Shown here piece by piece: positions 35,906 through 44,655 of a stretch of 53,237 nucleotides of DNA (position 1 is its first letter; each line of letters begins with the position of its first letter). The stretch is from Pseudomonadota bacterium. GTDB lineage: Bacteria > Pseudomonadota > Gammaproteobacteria > Burkholderiales > Burkholderiaceae_C. Made by a program: the position numbers and the translations under genes. The stretch spans positions 1 through 53,237 of the forward strand of contig JAIUOM010000012.1 in assembly GCA_020161215.1 (NCBI GenBank). The letters are read 5' to 3'. The notes under the pieces are model-generated. The model saw only the letters and a program-made list of their open reading frames with translations. It ran no database searches and was not told the origin of the DNA.

Positions 35906-37201
35906 TCACATCTTGGCGGGCAGCCAGGTCACCATCTGCGGAAACACCCACATCAGCACCACCATGGCACACATCAGCAGGAAGAAGGGGAAGGTCACGC
36001 GGGCGATGTAGGCGATGTCCTTCTTGGTCATGCCCTGCAGCACGAACAGGTTGAAGCCCACGGGTGGCGTGATCTGCGCCATCTCGACCACCACCACCAC
36101 GAAGATGCCGAACCACACCAGGTCGATGCCCGCCGCCTGCACCGTGGGCAGCAGCACGCCCATGGTCAGCACCACCATCGAGATGCCGTCCAGAAAGCAG
36201 CCCAGCAGCACGTAGAACACCGCCAGCGCAATGACCAGCGCAAAGGGCGACAGCCCCAGCCCGCTGATGAACTCCGCCAGGTGGCGCGGCAGGCCGATGT
36301 AGCCCATGGCCAAGGTAAAGAACGAGGCGCCGGCCAGGATCAGCGCGATCATGCAGTACAGGCGCGTGGCGCCCATCAGCGAATCCCTGAAAGTCTGCCA
36401 GTTCAGGCTGCCCTGCAGCAGCGACAGCACCAGCGCCCCCACCACGCCCACGGCGGCGGCCTCGGTGGCGGTGGCCACGCCGCTGTAGATTGAGCCCAGC
36501 ACCGCGGCGATCAGGCCCATCACCGGGATCAGGTGGCGCGATTCGTGCAGCTTTTCGCGCAGGTTCATGGCGCGGTCGGGCTGCGGCACCTTGCCGGGGT
36601 TCAGCAGCGCCCACACCACCAGGTAGCCCGAGAACAGCCCCGCCAGCACGATGCCCGGCAGGATGCCGCCGATGAACAGCTTGGCGATCGACACATCGGC
36701 CGCCACGCCGTAGACGATCATGATGATCGAGGGCGGGATCAACAGGCCCAGCGTGCCCGCGCCGGCCAGCGAGCCGATGGTGATGCCCTCGGGGTAGCCG
36801 CGCTTGCCCAGCTCGGGCAGGCTCATCTTGCCGATGGTGGCGCAGGTGGCGGCCGACGAGCCCGACACCGCCGCAAAAATGGCGCAGCCGATCACGTTGG
36901 TGTGCAGCAAACGCCCTGGCAGCCAGTTGACCCAGGGCGCCAGACCGCGGAACATGCTCTCCGACAGGCGCGTGCGAAACAGAATCTCGCCCATCCACAC
37001 AAACAGCGGCAGCGCCGTCAGCGTCCAGCTGGATGCCGAGCCCCAGATGGTCACCGCCATCGCATCGCCCGCCGAGCGGGTGGAAAACAGCTCGATGGCG
37101 ATCCAGGCCACGCCCGTGAGCGTCAGGCCAATCCACACGCCGCTGCCCAGCAGGGCAAACAGCGCGAAGATCAGCATCGCGGTGATGGTGAAGTCACTCA
37201 T
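35906..37201 (-). CDS. TRAP transporter large permease (DctM)
   Basis: A 431-residue membrane protein with about 11-12 hydrophobic helices, the DctM subunit of a sodium-driven tripartite transporter. Marks are GSSAATCATIGKMSLPELGK, RGYPEGITIGSLAGAGTLGL and LIPPSIIMIVYGV, and PPVGFNLFVLQGMT near the C terminus. It overlaps the small permease by eight bases and is last in the receptor-small-large operon. The substrate is unknown. Confidence 0.93.
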   Translation of the reverse strand: MSDFTITAMLIFALFALLGSGVWIGLTLTGVAWIAIELFSTRSAGDAMAVTIWGSASSWTLTALPLFVWMGEILFRTRLSESMFRGLAPWVNWLPGRLLHTNVIGCAIFAAVSGSSAATCATIGKMSLPELGKRGYPEGITIGSLAGAGTLGLLIPPSIIMIVYGVAADVSIAKLFIGGILPGIVLAGLFSGYLVVWALLNPGKVPQPDRAMNLREKLHESRHLIPVMGLIAAVLGSIYSGVATATEAAAVGVVGALVLSLLQGSLNWQTFRDSLMGATRLYCMIALILAGASFFTLAMGYIGLPRHLAEFISGLGLSPFALVIALAVFYVLLGCFLDGISMVVLTMGVLLPTVQAAGIDLVWFGIFVVVVVEMAQITPPVGFNLFVLQGMTKKDIAYIARVTFPFFLLMCAMVVLMWVFPQMVTWLPAKM

Positions 37202-37706
37202 TGTGCTTGGCCTCCCCGGAGTCGGCCTCAGCATCGCGCAGCCCGCGAAGTTGCAGCACCCATTCGTCGACAAAGGCGATGAACAGGATCGTGGTGCCGG
37301 TGGCCATGGCCAGCTGCGGAATCCACAGCGGTGTGGCGTCGTTGGCGGTCGACATGTCGTTGAACTCGTGCGACACCCACACCAGCCGCAGCGAGAAAAA
37401 GGCAAACAGCCCCGACAGCAGCACCGCCACCGACAGCGCCCACATCTCGATGCGGTGCCGCGCCTGGTCGGCAAAACGGCCGATGAACAGCGTCACGCGG
37501 ATGTGATCGCCTTTTTTCAGCGTGTGCGCCAGCGCCAGAAAGCCCGCCGCCGCCATGGCGTAGCCGGCGTAGGCGTCCGTGCCCGGCAGGTGAAAGTGCA
37601 GAAGCCGCCCCAGGATCGAGGTCAGCACCATGGCCAGCACGCCGACCATGGCCAGCGCGGCCAGCCAGGCCGCAGCGTCGTAGAGGAAGTCAAGCAGTCG
37701 TCGCAT
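37194..37706 (-). CDS. TRAP transporter small permease (DctQ)
   Basis: A 170-residue membrane protein with four hydrophobic helices. ATG 37706 (MRRLLDFLYDAAAWLAALAM) is chosen because the family starts there; upstream in-frame ATG gives a polar extension without support. DAYAGYAMAAAGFLALAHTL and KKGDHIRVTLFI are typical of DctQ. It stabilises DctM and receives the receptor. It overlaps the large permease and follows the receptor gene after a 102-bp gap that carries a strong hairpin. Confidence 0.92.
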   Translation of the reverse strand: MRRLLDFLYDAAAWLAALAMVGVLAMVLTSILGRLLHFHLPGTDAYAGYAMAAAGFLALAHTLKKGDHIRVTLFIGRFADQARHRIEMWALSVAVLLSGLFAFFSLRLVWVSHEFNDMSTANDATPLWIPQLAMATGTTILFIAFVDEWVLQLRGLRDAEADSGEAKHNE

Positions 37707-37758
37707 GGGGGCGCGGTTTTCGGCGAAGGGGGAGGTTGGGGCGGGGCTCTTGACGACC

Positions 37759-37778
37759 GCGGGCGCCGAAGCGCCCGC
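37759..37778 (-). other. 8-bp stem with UUCG tetraloop between TRAP receptor and permease genes
   Basis: On the minus strand GCGGGCGC-TTCG-GCGCCCGC forms a perfect eight-pair stem closed by a C(UUCG)G tetraloop, without a T run. In the mRNA it would block 3' exonucleases and keep the receptor message more abundant than the permease message. Confidence 0.65.
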
Positions 37779-37808
37779 ACAAGTTGACCGCAAAGCGGGC
37801 CCGTGGCC

Positions 37809-38792
37809 TTACTTGGCGGCGCGGTAGGCGTCGACCACGGCCTTGCCCTCCAGGCCGGCCTTGTCGAGCCACTCTTTCAGCATGGTCTCGCCGACCTTCT
37901 GCATGTCGGCCTTGAGCTGGGCCGAGGGCGGGTAGACGGTCATGCCGTTCTTCTTGAGCAGGTCCAGGTACTCACCGGTTTTCTTCTCGCTGGTGGCCCA
38001 GCCGCGCTTCTCGGCATCGGCAGCGGCTTTCAGCAGGCCGTCCTGCGTGGCCTTGTCCAGCGCATCAAAAGCCTTCTTGTTGGCCACCACGGCGTTCTTG
38101 GGCAGCCAGGCCTGGGTGTCGGCAAAGAACTTCAGGTGCTCGTAGGTCTTGGTGTCGTAACCGGTCGAGCCCGAACTCATGTAGCTCTCGACCACGCCCG
38201 TGGCCATGGCCTGCGACAGCTCGGCCTGCTGCACGGTGACGGGCTGCGCGCCCACCAGCTCGCCAATGCGGGCCGTGGCCGGGCTGTAGGCGCGCCACTT
38301 CACACCTTTCAGGTCAGCGGCGCTGGCCAGTTGCTTCTTGCCGAAGATGCCCTGCGGCGGCCAGGCCACGGCGTACAGCAGGATCATGCCCTGCTCGGCC
38401 AGCTTCTTCTGCACCGTCGGCTTGCTGGCCTGGTACAGCTTGGCCGAGTCGGCATAGCTGGTGGCCAGGAAGGGCAGGCCGTCCAGCCCCCACAGCGGCC
38501 ATTCGTTCTGGAAGTTCACCATCAAAAATTCGCCCGCCTGCGCCTGGTTGCCCTGCACGGCGCGCTTGATCTCGGGCGCCTTGAACAGCGACGCGTTGTC
38601 GTGCACCTGAATCTTGAGCTTGCCGCTGGTGGCGGCATCCACGTCCTTGGCGAACTGGGTCAGGTTCTCGGTGTGGAAATTGCTGCCCGGGTAGGCGCTG
38701 GGCAGGTCCCATTTGGTCTGTGCGCCGGCGGTGGCGGCCAGACCCGTCAGGCACAGGCCGGCCAGGGTGTTCATGGTGCGGCGATTCAGCAT
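37809..38792 (-). CDS. TRAP transporter substrate-binding protein (DctP family)
   Basis: A 327-residue periplasmic receptor. The signal peptide (LAGLCLTGLAATAGA) is cleaved before QTKWDLPS. The body has SAYPGSNFHTENLTQFAKDV, EIKRAVQGNQAQAGEFLMV and LKGVKWRAYSPATARIGELV with the conserved arginine that usually binds a carboxylate. GGAG precedes ATG 38792. It is the first gene of the receptor-DctQ-DctM operon. Nothing nearby indicates the ligand. Confidence 0.92.
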   Translation of the reverse strand: MLNRRTMNTLAGLCLTGLAATAGAQTKWDLPSAYPGSNFHTENLTQFAKDVDAATSGKLKIQVHDNASLFKAPEIKRAVQGNQAQAGEFLMVNFQNEWPLWGLDGLPFLATSYADSAKLYQASKPTVQKKLAEQGMILLYAVAWPPQGIFGKKQLASAADLKGVKWRAYSPATARIGELVGAQPVTVQQAELSQAMATGVVESYMSSGSTGYDTKTYEHLKFFADTQAWLPKNAVVANKKAFDALDKATQDGLLKAAADAEKRGWATSEKKTGEYLDLLKKNGMTVYPPSAQLKADMQKVGETMLKEWLDKAGLEGKAVVDAYRAAK

Positions 38793-39099
38793 CGTGCGAG
38801 CTCCGTTGTAGGAATAAAGAGTGGCGCCAAGCATAGGCCCTTGCGGCGCGGCGGCGGACGGTGAAAACCAGCACAGCGGCTCCGGAGGCAGGGGTCCAAC
38901 GGCGTTTGAAGCCCGCGAATAGTAAATCTAAAGTGCCCATAAATGGCTAACAAAACACTCGATGGGGTGGGAAACCCCTGATGAGTCAAACCCTTGGTTC
39001 CGAGCTGTCCACTGGCACGGCTTCGTCTCGAACGCGCTCAGGAAGCTGGTTACCGCCGGCCTGCGGGTTGCGACCAAAAGGGCCATCGCCGGCATTGCT
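38793..39099. other. intergenic region upstream of the TRAP operon
   Basis: Holds the promoter region of the minus-strand TRAP operon, AT-richer at 38915-38960. Between 38990 and 39099 there is degraded sequence adjoining the REP-transposase remnant. No intact gene is seen. Confidence 0.4.
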
Positions 39100-39260
39100 A
39101 CTCTTGCGGTCTAAACGGCTTAGCGCATGGGCCAGGGCCGTCCAGCAGCGCTCGGAGGTCGACATCGTTCTCGAAGATGGCTTCGCGCCGGCCTCCACGC
39201 GAGGCGACGTGGACCAACGCGCCGGGGAATTAGATGCGCACGAGACGTGGCCGCGTATTA
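39100..39260 (-). pseudogene. remnant of a REP-associated tyrosine transposase (RAYT, IS200-like)
   Basis: The minus frame reads RPRLVRI-stop-FPGALVHVASRGGRREAIFE, then ENDVDL. This matches the opening of RAYT proteins (MARP-RIEFPGALYHVTSRG-REAIF), with the glutamate codon after RI replaced by TAA (39230-39232). A frameshift follows (TALAHALSRLD continues in another frame) and the catalytic HUH and tyrosine parts are gone. The start codon is also lost. Confidence 0.6.
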
Positions 39261-39282
39261 CTCCCAGGGATAGCAAAAGACA

Positions 39283-39503
39283 AGACCTGACCCCGTGCTC
39301 TCGGTGACCCCGTGCCCTCGGGTGCAGCGCGCCTTGTGCGCTACCACACCGGCCTGATCCAGCACGACGATGTGCATGGTGTTCTTGCCGACGTCCACGC
39401 CGGCTACGGGATAGCATGCTGTGCTCATGGGGCTGTCTTCTCATCTCGCGTACCTCACGCGTTTCGTGAGTTTGCAACGGGTCATCCCATGAGACCTGAC
39501 CCC
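39283..39503 (+). repeat. direct repeat AGACCTGACCCC flanking a transposase fragment
   Basis: The same 12 bases occur at 39283-39294 and 39492-39503, either side of the IS110-type fragment. They may be ends of a small mobile element, or scars of repeated insertion. Confidence 0.45.
39318..39428 (-). pseudogene. N-terminal fragment of an IS110 family transposase
   Basis: The minus frame reads MSTACYPVAGVDVGKNTMHI, then VVLDQAGVVAHKAR, which is the start of an IS110 (DEDD) transposase with the first catalytic Asp in GVDVGK. Homology stops after about 36 residues; the rest is missing. Confidence 0.7.
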
Positions 39504-39512
39504 ATTGCCTAT

Positions 39513-39629
39513 TTAAAACGTCGCGTCGCTGAAACCGCCATTGCGGCACAGCTCCTTGATCGGCATGCCCGCCTCAGCCTGCCTGAGGCAACCGATGATT
39601 TGCTCTTCGGTGAGTCTCCTCTTCTTCAT
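39513..39629 (-). pseudogene. N-terminal fragment of an IS3 family OrfA
   Basis: A 38-residue frame, MKKRRLTEEQIIGCLRQAEA, then GMPIKELCRNGGFSDATF and stop, is the helix-turn-helix start of an IS407-like OrfA. The expected YKWK continuation is cut off at the stop. AGGAG lies ahead of the ATG. 39630-39837 beyond it shows no gene I recognise. Confidence 0.7.
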
Positions 39630-39837
39630 CTCCGTTATTCTCCTGGTGGTTGACGGACTCCACTAACTTCAGATTGGTACGGCTGGTGGGGGGCTGGTCA
39701 CAGATTGAAGCTTTCGGTTTGAGTGGCGCTCCACACCTTCTGGCGCGCCATTGAGCGGCGCCCCTACATCAACTCGCTCGGCTATGTGAACCGCCCCGGG
39801 AATTGCGGAGGCCCCTTCGCTAGAGAATGGAGCCAAG

Positions 39838-40158
39838 ATGAGAAAGTCACCGAAGTTTTCCCCCGAGATGCGCGAGCGCGCGGTGCGCATGGTGCAAGAG
39901 CACCGCAGCGAGCATCCGTCGCAATGGGCGGCCATTGAGTCCATTGCCGCCAAGGTCGGCTGCGTGCCGCAGACCCTTCACACCTGGGTCAAGCAACACG
40001 AGATTGACGCAGGCCAGCGCGATGGGGTGTCCAAGGCCGAGGCCCAGCGCATCAAGGAATTCGAACGCGAGAACCGCGAACTGCGCAAGGCCAACGAGAT
40101 TCTGAAGCTGGCCAGCGCGTTTTTCGCCCAGGCGGAGCTCGACCGCCGATTGAAGTGA
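39838..40158 (+). CDS. IS3 family transposase OrfA
   Basis: A 106-residue protein with an N-terminal helix-turn-helix ([32 protein letters not shown]) and a C-terminal leucine zipper ([20 protein letters not shown]), the usual OrfA layout of the IS51-like group. GGAG precedes the ATG. The stop TGA overlaps the orfB ATG by one base (TGATG); a programmed -1 shift normally fuses the two. Intact, but without function as its orfB is broken. Confidence 0.85.
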   Translation: MRKSPKFSPEMRERAVRMVQEHRSEHPSQWAAIESIAAKVGCVPQTLHTWVKQHEIDAGQRDGVSKAEAQRIKEFERENRELRKANEILKLASAFFAQAELDRRLK

Positions 40159-40736
40159 TGTACCGGCTGGTGGACGAGCATCGCGATGTCCACGGGGTCG
40201 AGCCGATGTGCAGGGCGCTGCAGATTGCCCCGTCGGCCTATCGCCGGCACGCTGCCCGGTTGCGAGACGCTCAGCTTTTGAGCGCCAGAGCCCAGCGCGA
40301 TGCGGCGCTGATGCCCACCATCGAGCGGGTGTGGAACGACAACCTGCAGGTCTACGGTGCCGATAAGGTGTGGCTGCAGATGAACCGCGAGGGTGCGGCC
40401 GTTGCACGGTGCACCGTTGAACGCCTCATGAGGCGTCTGGGCCTGCAGGGCGTCAAGCGCGGTAAGGTGGTGCGCACCACGGTCGGTGACCCCAAAGCAC
40501 CGTGCCCGCTGGACAAGGTCAACCGGCAGTTCTGTGCCCAGCGGCCCAACCAGCTGTGGGTATCGGACTTCACCTACGTCTCGACCTGGCAGGGCTGGCT
40601 GTACGTGGCCTTCGTGGTGGACGTGTTCGCACGGCGCATCGTGGGCTGGCGCGTGAGCTCCTCAATGACCACGGACTTCGTCCTCGACGCGCTGGAGCAA
40701 GCGCTGTACGACCGACAGCAGGAACCGCCGGCCCAG
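39838..40736 (+). mobile_element. 3'-truncated IS3 family insertion sequence
   Basis: It contains a complete orfA and an orfB cut before the last DDE residue. I could not identify either terminal inverted repeat or a target duplication; the left end lies somewhere between 39650 and 39830. The sequence changes to unrelated DNA around 40725-40736. Confidence 0.7.
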
Positions 40737-40766
40737 GGCATCGCTGCTTCGCCCTCAGGCCCTTGA
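40158..40766 (+). pseudogene. truncated IS3 family transposase OrfB
   Basis: The frame begins [20 protein letters not shown] and includes RVWNDNLQVYGADKVW and LMRRLGLQGVKRGK. The rve domain follows: first catalytic Asp in LWVSDFTYVSTW, and VVDVFARRIVGWRVS. It ends after LYDRQ, in an unrelated 14-residue tail. The HHSDRGSQY segment (second Asp) and the final Glu are absent, so the enzyme is dead. 40767-40913 downstream has no recognisable feature. Confidence 0.8.
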
Positions 40767-40913
40767 TCTGCAGTCAACCACTCCTGATTCAACCCTCACC
40801 ATCTCCGATTCACCGTCTCAAGGCCAATGCCGTCGAGGTGTTGGCAACGCAGGCCGATCAACCTGCGCCGCCGGCCGTCACGCAGAACGGCCAGGCCAGG
40901 CCGGCAAGTCGCT

Positions 40914-40972
40914 CATGATTTTGTAGCTTACCCGGCAATCCCCACGCCGGCATCAGCCCCAAAAAGCACACA
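40914..40972 (-). repeat. dispersed repeat, copy 7
   Basis: On the minus strand: left arm TTTTTGGGGC, GCCGGCGT, 14 bases, AAGCTAC, AAAATCATGAG. It lies between the insertion-sequence remnant and the terminator of the second TRAP operon. Confidence 0.75.
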
Positions 40973-40987
40973 ACTCGCCACCCCATG

Positions 40988-41017
40988 AAAAAAGCCGCTG
41001 ATGTTCAGCGGCTTTTT
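40988..41017 (-). terminator. Rho-independent terminator of the second TRAP operon
   Basis: Stem GCCGCTGA/TCAGCGGC with a three-base loop, flanked by six A on one side and five T on the other, so it may work in both directions. It follows the TRAP receptor stop at 41039. Confidence 0.9.
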
Positions 41018-41038
41018 CCGTCGGTGCGTTGGCCCGGC

Positions 41039-42076
41039 TTACTTGGGCGCGTACTTCTTCAGCAGCTCCTTGGCGTCGGCGATCAGCTTTTTGCCGTCGG
41101 CGCCCTTGCCCGCGGCGTCCTTCAGCCAGACGTCTTGCACGCGGGCGGTGGCCTTCTCCCAGCGCGCCAGCTCGGCCGGCGCGATGACGGCAATGGTGTT
41201 GCCGCGGTCGCGCGCCATCTTCGAGTAGGGCTCGACGATGTTGTCAAAACCCACCTCACCGGCCCAGGCCGAGGCGGCCAGGCCCGAGTTGTCGTCGATG
41301 ACTTTCTTCAGCTTGGGCGACAGGCTGTCGTACTTGGCCTGGTTCATGCCAAAGATGAAGATGGTATTGGCAAAGCGCGGCGAGCCCTTGGGCGCGTCCA
41401 GGTGGTACTTGACGATCTCGTGCAGCTTGGTGGCGGGCAGCGCCTCCCAGGGCACCAGCACGCCGTCGACCACGCCCTTGGACAGCGCGTCGGCCACCTG
41501 CGGCAGCGGCATCTGCACCGGGGTGCCGCCCATGGCGACCATCATGTGCGCGCTGATGCGGGTGGCGGTGCGGATCTTCTTGCCCTTCATGTCCTCCAGC
41601 TTGTTGATGGGCTTGTTGGAATGCAGCACGTAGCCTTCGGTGGTGTGCATGAACAGCGGCTTGATGCCCTGGAACTCGTCCAGCGAGTTCTTTTGCGTGT
41701 ATTCCCACAGCGCCTGCGAGCCCTGCTTGGCATTGATGGCCATGAAGGGCAGCTCGAACACCTCGGTCTTGGTGTAGCGGCCGGCGGTGTAGGTGGGCAC
41801 CGACCACACGATGTCGGCCACGCCGTCGCGCACCTGGTCGAGCAACTGCGGCGGGGTGCCACCCAGCTGCATGGCGGGGTAGATCTGGCACTTCATCTCA
41901 CCGCCCGACTCCTTCTCGATCTTCTCGCACCAGGGCGCGATGGCCTTCTGGTGAAAGCTCGAGCCCGAGGGCAGGAAGTGGTGCACCTTAAGGATGGTTT
42001 CCGCCTGGGCCGTGCCCGCCGCGGTCCAGGCCAGCGCCGCGACGGCGGCCAGTGTGCTGAGTTGTTTCAATGCCAT
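41039..42076 (-). CDS. TRAP transporter substrate-binding protein (DctP family)
   Basis: A 345-residue periplasmic receptor. The signal peptide is cleaved after TAQA, before ETILKVHHF. Then come LPSGSSFHQKAIAPWCEKIE, QLGGTPPQLLDQVRDGVADI and KLEDMKGKKIRTATRISAHM with the carboxylate-binding arginine. AGGAGA precedes ATG 42076. It is the last gene of a DctQ-DctM-receptor operon, 30 bp after DctM, opposite to the order of the first TRAP system, and not closely similar to that receptor. Ligand unknown. Confidence 0.92.
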   Translation of the reverse strand: MALKQLSTLAAVAALAWTAAGTAQAETILKVHHFLPSGSSFHQKAIAPWCEKIEKESGGEMKCQIYPAMQLGGTPPQLLDQVRDGVADIVWSVPTYTAGRYTKTEVFELPFMAINAKQGSQALWEYTQKNSLDEFQGIKPLFMHTTEGYVLHSNKPINKLEDMKGKKIRTATRISAHMMVAMGGTPVQMPLPQVADALSKGVVDGVLVPWEALPATKLHEIVKYHLDAPKGSPRFANTIFIFGMNQAKYDSLSPKLKKVIDDNSGLAASAWAGEVGFDNIVEPYSKMARDRGNTIAVIAPAELARWEKATARVQDVWLKDAAGKGADGKKLIADAKELLKKYAPK

Positions 42077-42106
42077 GACGTGGGTCTCCTTTTTCAACGT
42101 CTTCAA

Positions 42107-43429
42107 TCAAGTCAACAAATGCACCAGCCAGAGCGTGATGCCGGGGAACATGATGAGCAAGGCCAGGCGCATGAAGTCCCAGGCCAGGAAAATCATCACG
42201 CCCTTGTAGGTTTCCACCATCGGGACGTCCTTGGCCAGCCCGTTCATCACATAAACGTTCAGGCCGACGGGCGGGAAGATCATGCCAATGGCGCACACGG
42301 TGAGGATCAGCACGCCAAACCACAGCGCCTTGTCCGAGCCGTCCAGGCCGAAGAAATCCAGGCCCATGATGACCGGAAAGATGACCGGCACGGTCAGCAG
42401 GATCATGGACATTTCGTCCATCACGCAGCCCAGCACCACATAAAAAAACATGATGGTGGCCATCACCACCACGGGCGGAATGGCCGCGTGCGCGATCAGG
42501 TCGGCCAGCTGGTTGGGCAATTGCGACAGCGCCAGCGCGGCGTTGAGCATGTCGGCGCCGATGAAGATCATGAAGATCATGCCCGAGGTGACGGCCGTGA
42601 CCCGGATCGACTCGATGGCTTTCTTCAGCGTCAGCTGGCGCTGGATCAGGGTGATGGCAAAGGTCAGCGTGGCGCCAATGGCCGCGCCCTCGGTGGGCGT
42701 GAAGAAGCCGCCGTAGATGCCGCCGAACACCGCGATGAAGATCAGCGCGATAGGCCACACACCGGCCGCCGCACGGCCGATCTCGCCGCTGCTGGCCGCG
42801 CGCGCCTCGGGCGCGTGGCCGGGGTTCAGGCGCACGTACAAGGCGATCATGACCAGGTAGCCTAGGGCCGCCAGGGCCGCCGGCACGTAGGCGGCCAGAA
42901 AGGTCTTGGTGATGTTCTGCTCGGTCAGGATGGCGTACACCATCAAGGTCACCGAAGGCGGCAGCAGCACGCCCATGGTGCCGCCGGTGGCCAGCGCCGC
43001 CGTGGCCAGGCGCCCCGAATAGTGGATGCGGCGCATCTCGGGGTAGGCCACCTGGGCAATGGTGGCGGTGGTCGCCACGGTCGAGCCGGAAATGGCCCCG
43101 AAGGCCGCGCAGGCCAGAATGCCGGCCATGGCCATGCCGCCCTTGAAGCGCCCGAGCAGCGAATTGGCGAAATCGAACAAGGCCTTCGACAAGCCCCCGT
43201 TGACCGCGAACCCGCCCATCAGCATGAACAAGGGGATCACCGACAGGTCGTACACCGACACGCGCCCATACACCGCGCCGCGCAAGTGGGCCAGCAACGG
43301 ATCCCAGCCCGACAGCACCACGTAACCGACCACGCCCGGCACGAACATGGCCACCGCGATCGGCACGCGGATGGCCATCAGCACCAGCATGAAGCCGAAC
43401 AGCATCAACCCAATGGTCATGGTGCTCAT
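42107..43429 (-). CDS. TRAP transporter large permease (DctM)
   Basis: A 440-residue membrane protein with about 11-12 helices. Marks are FGAISGSTVATTATIAQVAY, GTMGVLLPPSVTLMVYAILT and FFTPTEGAAIGATLTFAIT, then IFPPVGLNVYVMNGLAKD. ATG 43429 overlaps the stop of the small permease by four bases (ATGA). Family placement is firm; the substrate is not known. Confidence 0.93.
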   Translation of the reverse strand: MSTMTIGLMLFGFMLVLMAIRVPIAVAMFVPGVVGYVVLSGWDPLLAHLRGAVYGRVSVYDLSVIPLFMLMGGFAVNGGLSKALFDFANSLLGRFKGGMAMAGILACAAFGAISGSTVATTATIAQVAYPEMRRIHYSGRLATAALATGGTMGVLLPPSVTLMVYAILTEQNITKTFLAAYVPAALAALGYLVMIALYVRLNPGHAPEARAASSGEIGRAAAGVWPIALIFIAVFGGIYGGFFTPTEGAAIGATLTFAITLIQRQLTLKKAIESIRVTAVTSGMIFMIFIGADMLNAALALSQLPNQLADLIAHAAIPPVVVMATIMFFYVVLGCVMDEMSMILLTVPVIFPVIMGLDFFGLDGSDKALWFGVLILTVCAIGMIFPPVGLNVYVMNGLAKDVPMVETYKGVMIFLAWDFMRLALLIMFPGITLWLVHLLT

Positions 43430-43950
43430 GCGGCTTCTCCTAGGCGGCCGGCGGCTTGCCAGTACTGCACCGCCTGGTACAGGCCGACCAGGGTGCACAG
43501 CACCAGGCCCGGCACCATCAGCACGTAGGGCAGCCAGATCGGCAGGCTCATCAACATCGAGATTTCCTGGTTTTCACGGCTCAGCAGGCCACCGGCAAGA
43601 ACGCGCCAGGCGATCAGCGCGGTCATGACCGAGTACAGCACGCAGCCCAGGCAATCCATGCGCCGCTGCGCGCGCTCCGAGGCCTTGGTGGTGAAGAAGT
43701 CGACGATGATGTTGGCGCTGCGAAACTGGGTGTACGGCAGGAAGGTGGCCACGCACACCGCCAAACCCAGCTGCACCAGCTCCACATCGCCCAGGATCGG
43801 CGAATCGAAGAAGGTGCGGCCCACCACGCTGACCACCGTCATGATCGCCATGGCGATCAACACCGCTCCGCCGATCACCGCGCACACGTCGCACAACACG
43901 TGCAACAACCGGCCCACCGGCCCCTCTCGCATCTGCTCATCATTGCTCAT
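43426..43950 (-). CDS. TRAP transporter small permease (DctQ)
   Basis: A 174-residue membrane protein with four helices. DSPILGDVELVQLGLAVCVA and TFLPYTQFRSANIIVDFFTT match DctQ. It is the first gene of the second TRAP operon. The region ahead of it (43951-44129), shared with gloA, is AT-rich and contains a perfect 14-bp palindrome. Confidence 0.92.
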   Translation of the reverse strand: MSNDEQMREGPVGRLLHVLCDVCAVIGGAVLIAMAIMTVVSVVGRTFFDSPILGDVELVQLGLAVCVATFLPYTQFRSANIIVDFFTTKASERAQRRMDCLGCVLYSVMTALIAWRVLAGGLLSRENQEISMLMSLPIWLPYVLMVPGLVLCTLVGLYQAVQYWQAAGRLGEAA

Positions 43951-44062
43951 CCGCGTGTCTCCTCCCGCTGGTGCGGGGCGCTGTTTATAAGAAATTGTTT
44001 AACGTAATTAGCTCAACGCGAATTCGCGCGTCCGGCGGATTGTACCCAAGCCCTTGTAAATA

Positions 44063-44076
44063 TGCAATATATTGCA
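44063..44076. promoter_or_regulatory. 14-bp perfect palindrome between the TRAP operon and gloA
   Basis: TGCAATATATTGCA is an uninterrupted palindrome in an AT-rich divergent intergenic region. It looks like a regulator operator (GntR- and TetR-type sites often have this form), but no regulator gene is next to it. Confidence 0.45.
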
Positions 44077-44129
44077 CGTCTGGATTGAGACCGCCCCAGA
44101 TTTGGGTCGGCCCGTAGCACAATGCCCGC

Positions 44130-44543
44130 ATGAGAATCCTACACACCATGTTACGCGTGGGCCAGCTTCAACGCTCGATTAATTTCTACACCGAGGTGCT
44201 GGGCATGCGGTTGTTGCGCACCTCTGAAAACCCCGAGTACAAGTACTCGCTGGCCTTTCTGGGCTTTGAGGGCGGCAATCCCGGCCAGGCCGAGATCGAG
44301 CTGACCTACAACTGGGGCACCGAGCAGTACGACATGGGCACGGCCTACGGCCACATCGCCATCGGCGTGCCAGACGCCTACGCCGCCTGCGAGAAGATCA
44401 AGGCCGCCGGCGGCCAGGTCACGCGCGAGGCCGGGCCGGTGAAGGGGGGCAGCACGGTGATCGCCTTCGTCACCGATCCGGACGGCTACAAGATCGAGCT
44501 GATCCAGCGCGCCGAGGACGCCAGCGGCCAGGGTTTGCGCTAG
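44130..44543 (+). CDS. gloA: lactoylglutathione lyase (glyoxalase I)
   Basis: A 137-residue glyoxalase that isomerises the methylglyoxal-glutathione hemithioacetal to S-lactoylglutathione. The four metal ligands are at ILHTM (His5), IELTYNWG (Glu), GHIAIGV (His) and YKIELIQ (Glu), as in the nickel-type enzymes. [20 protein letters not shown] is the conserved core. It is divergent from the TRAP operon and followed by repeat copy 8. The start has only a weak ribosome site. Confidence 0.96.
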   Translation: MRILHTMLRVGQLQRSINFYTEVLGMRLLRTSENPEYKYSLAFLGFEGGNPGQAEIELTYNWGTEQYDMGTAYGHIAIGVPDAYAACEKIKAAGGQVTREAGPVKGGSTVIAFVTDPDGYKIELIQRAEDASGQGLR

Positions 44544-44556
44544 CCCAGGCCTCTGG

Positions 44557-44621
44557 AAACTCTTGTTTTGATAGCAACCTAGGATTTGTTCACGCTGGCC
44601 AGGGCTCAACTGGCTTCAAAT
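44557..44621 (-). repeat. dispersed repeat, copy 8
   Basis: On the minus strand: GCCAGCGT, 14 bases, TTGCTAT, then CAAAACAAGAG as in copy 4. It occupies the gloA-CYTH gap and reaches the alternative start at 44620. Confidence 0.7.
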
Positions 44622-44655
44622 GCCATGTTCTGGAGATAACCCCTGGAGCCACGCC

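Noticed and set aside
39719-39837. Short plus frame VALHTFWRAIERRPYINSLG before the insertion sequence
   Set aside because: Reads like protein for about 25 residues, but I could not match it to a family, and it runs into the OrfA start out of frame.
40574-40792. Short minus frame starting MNQEWLTADQGPEG over the end of orfB
   Set aside because: Mostly antisense to the transposase and without any recognisable motif.
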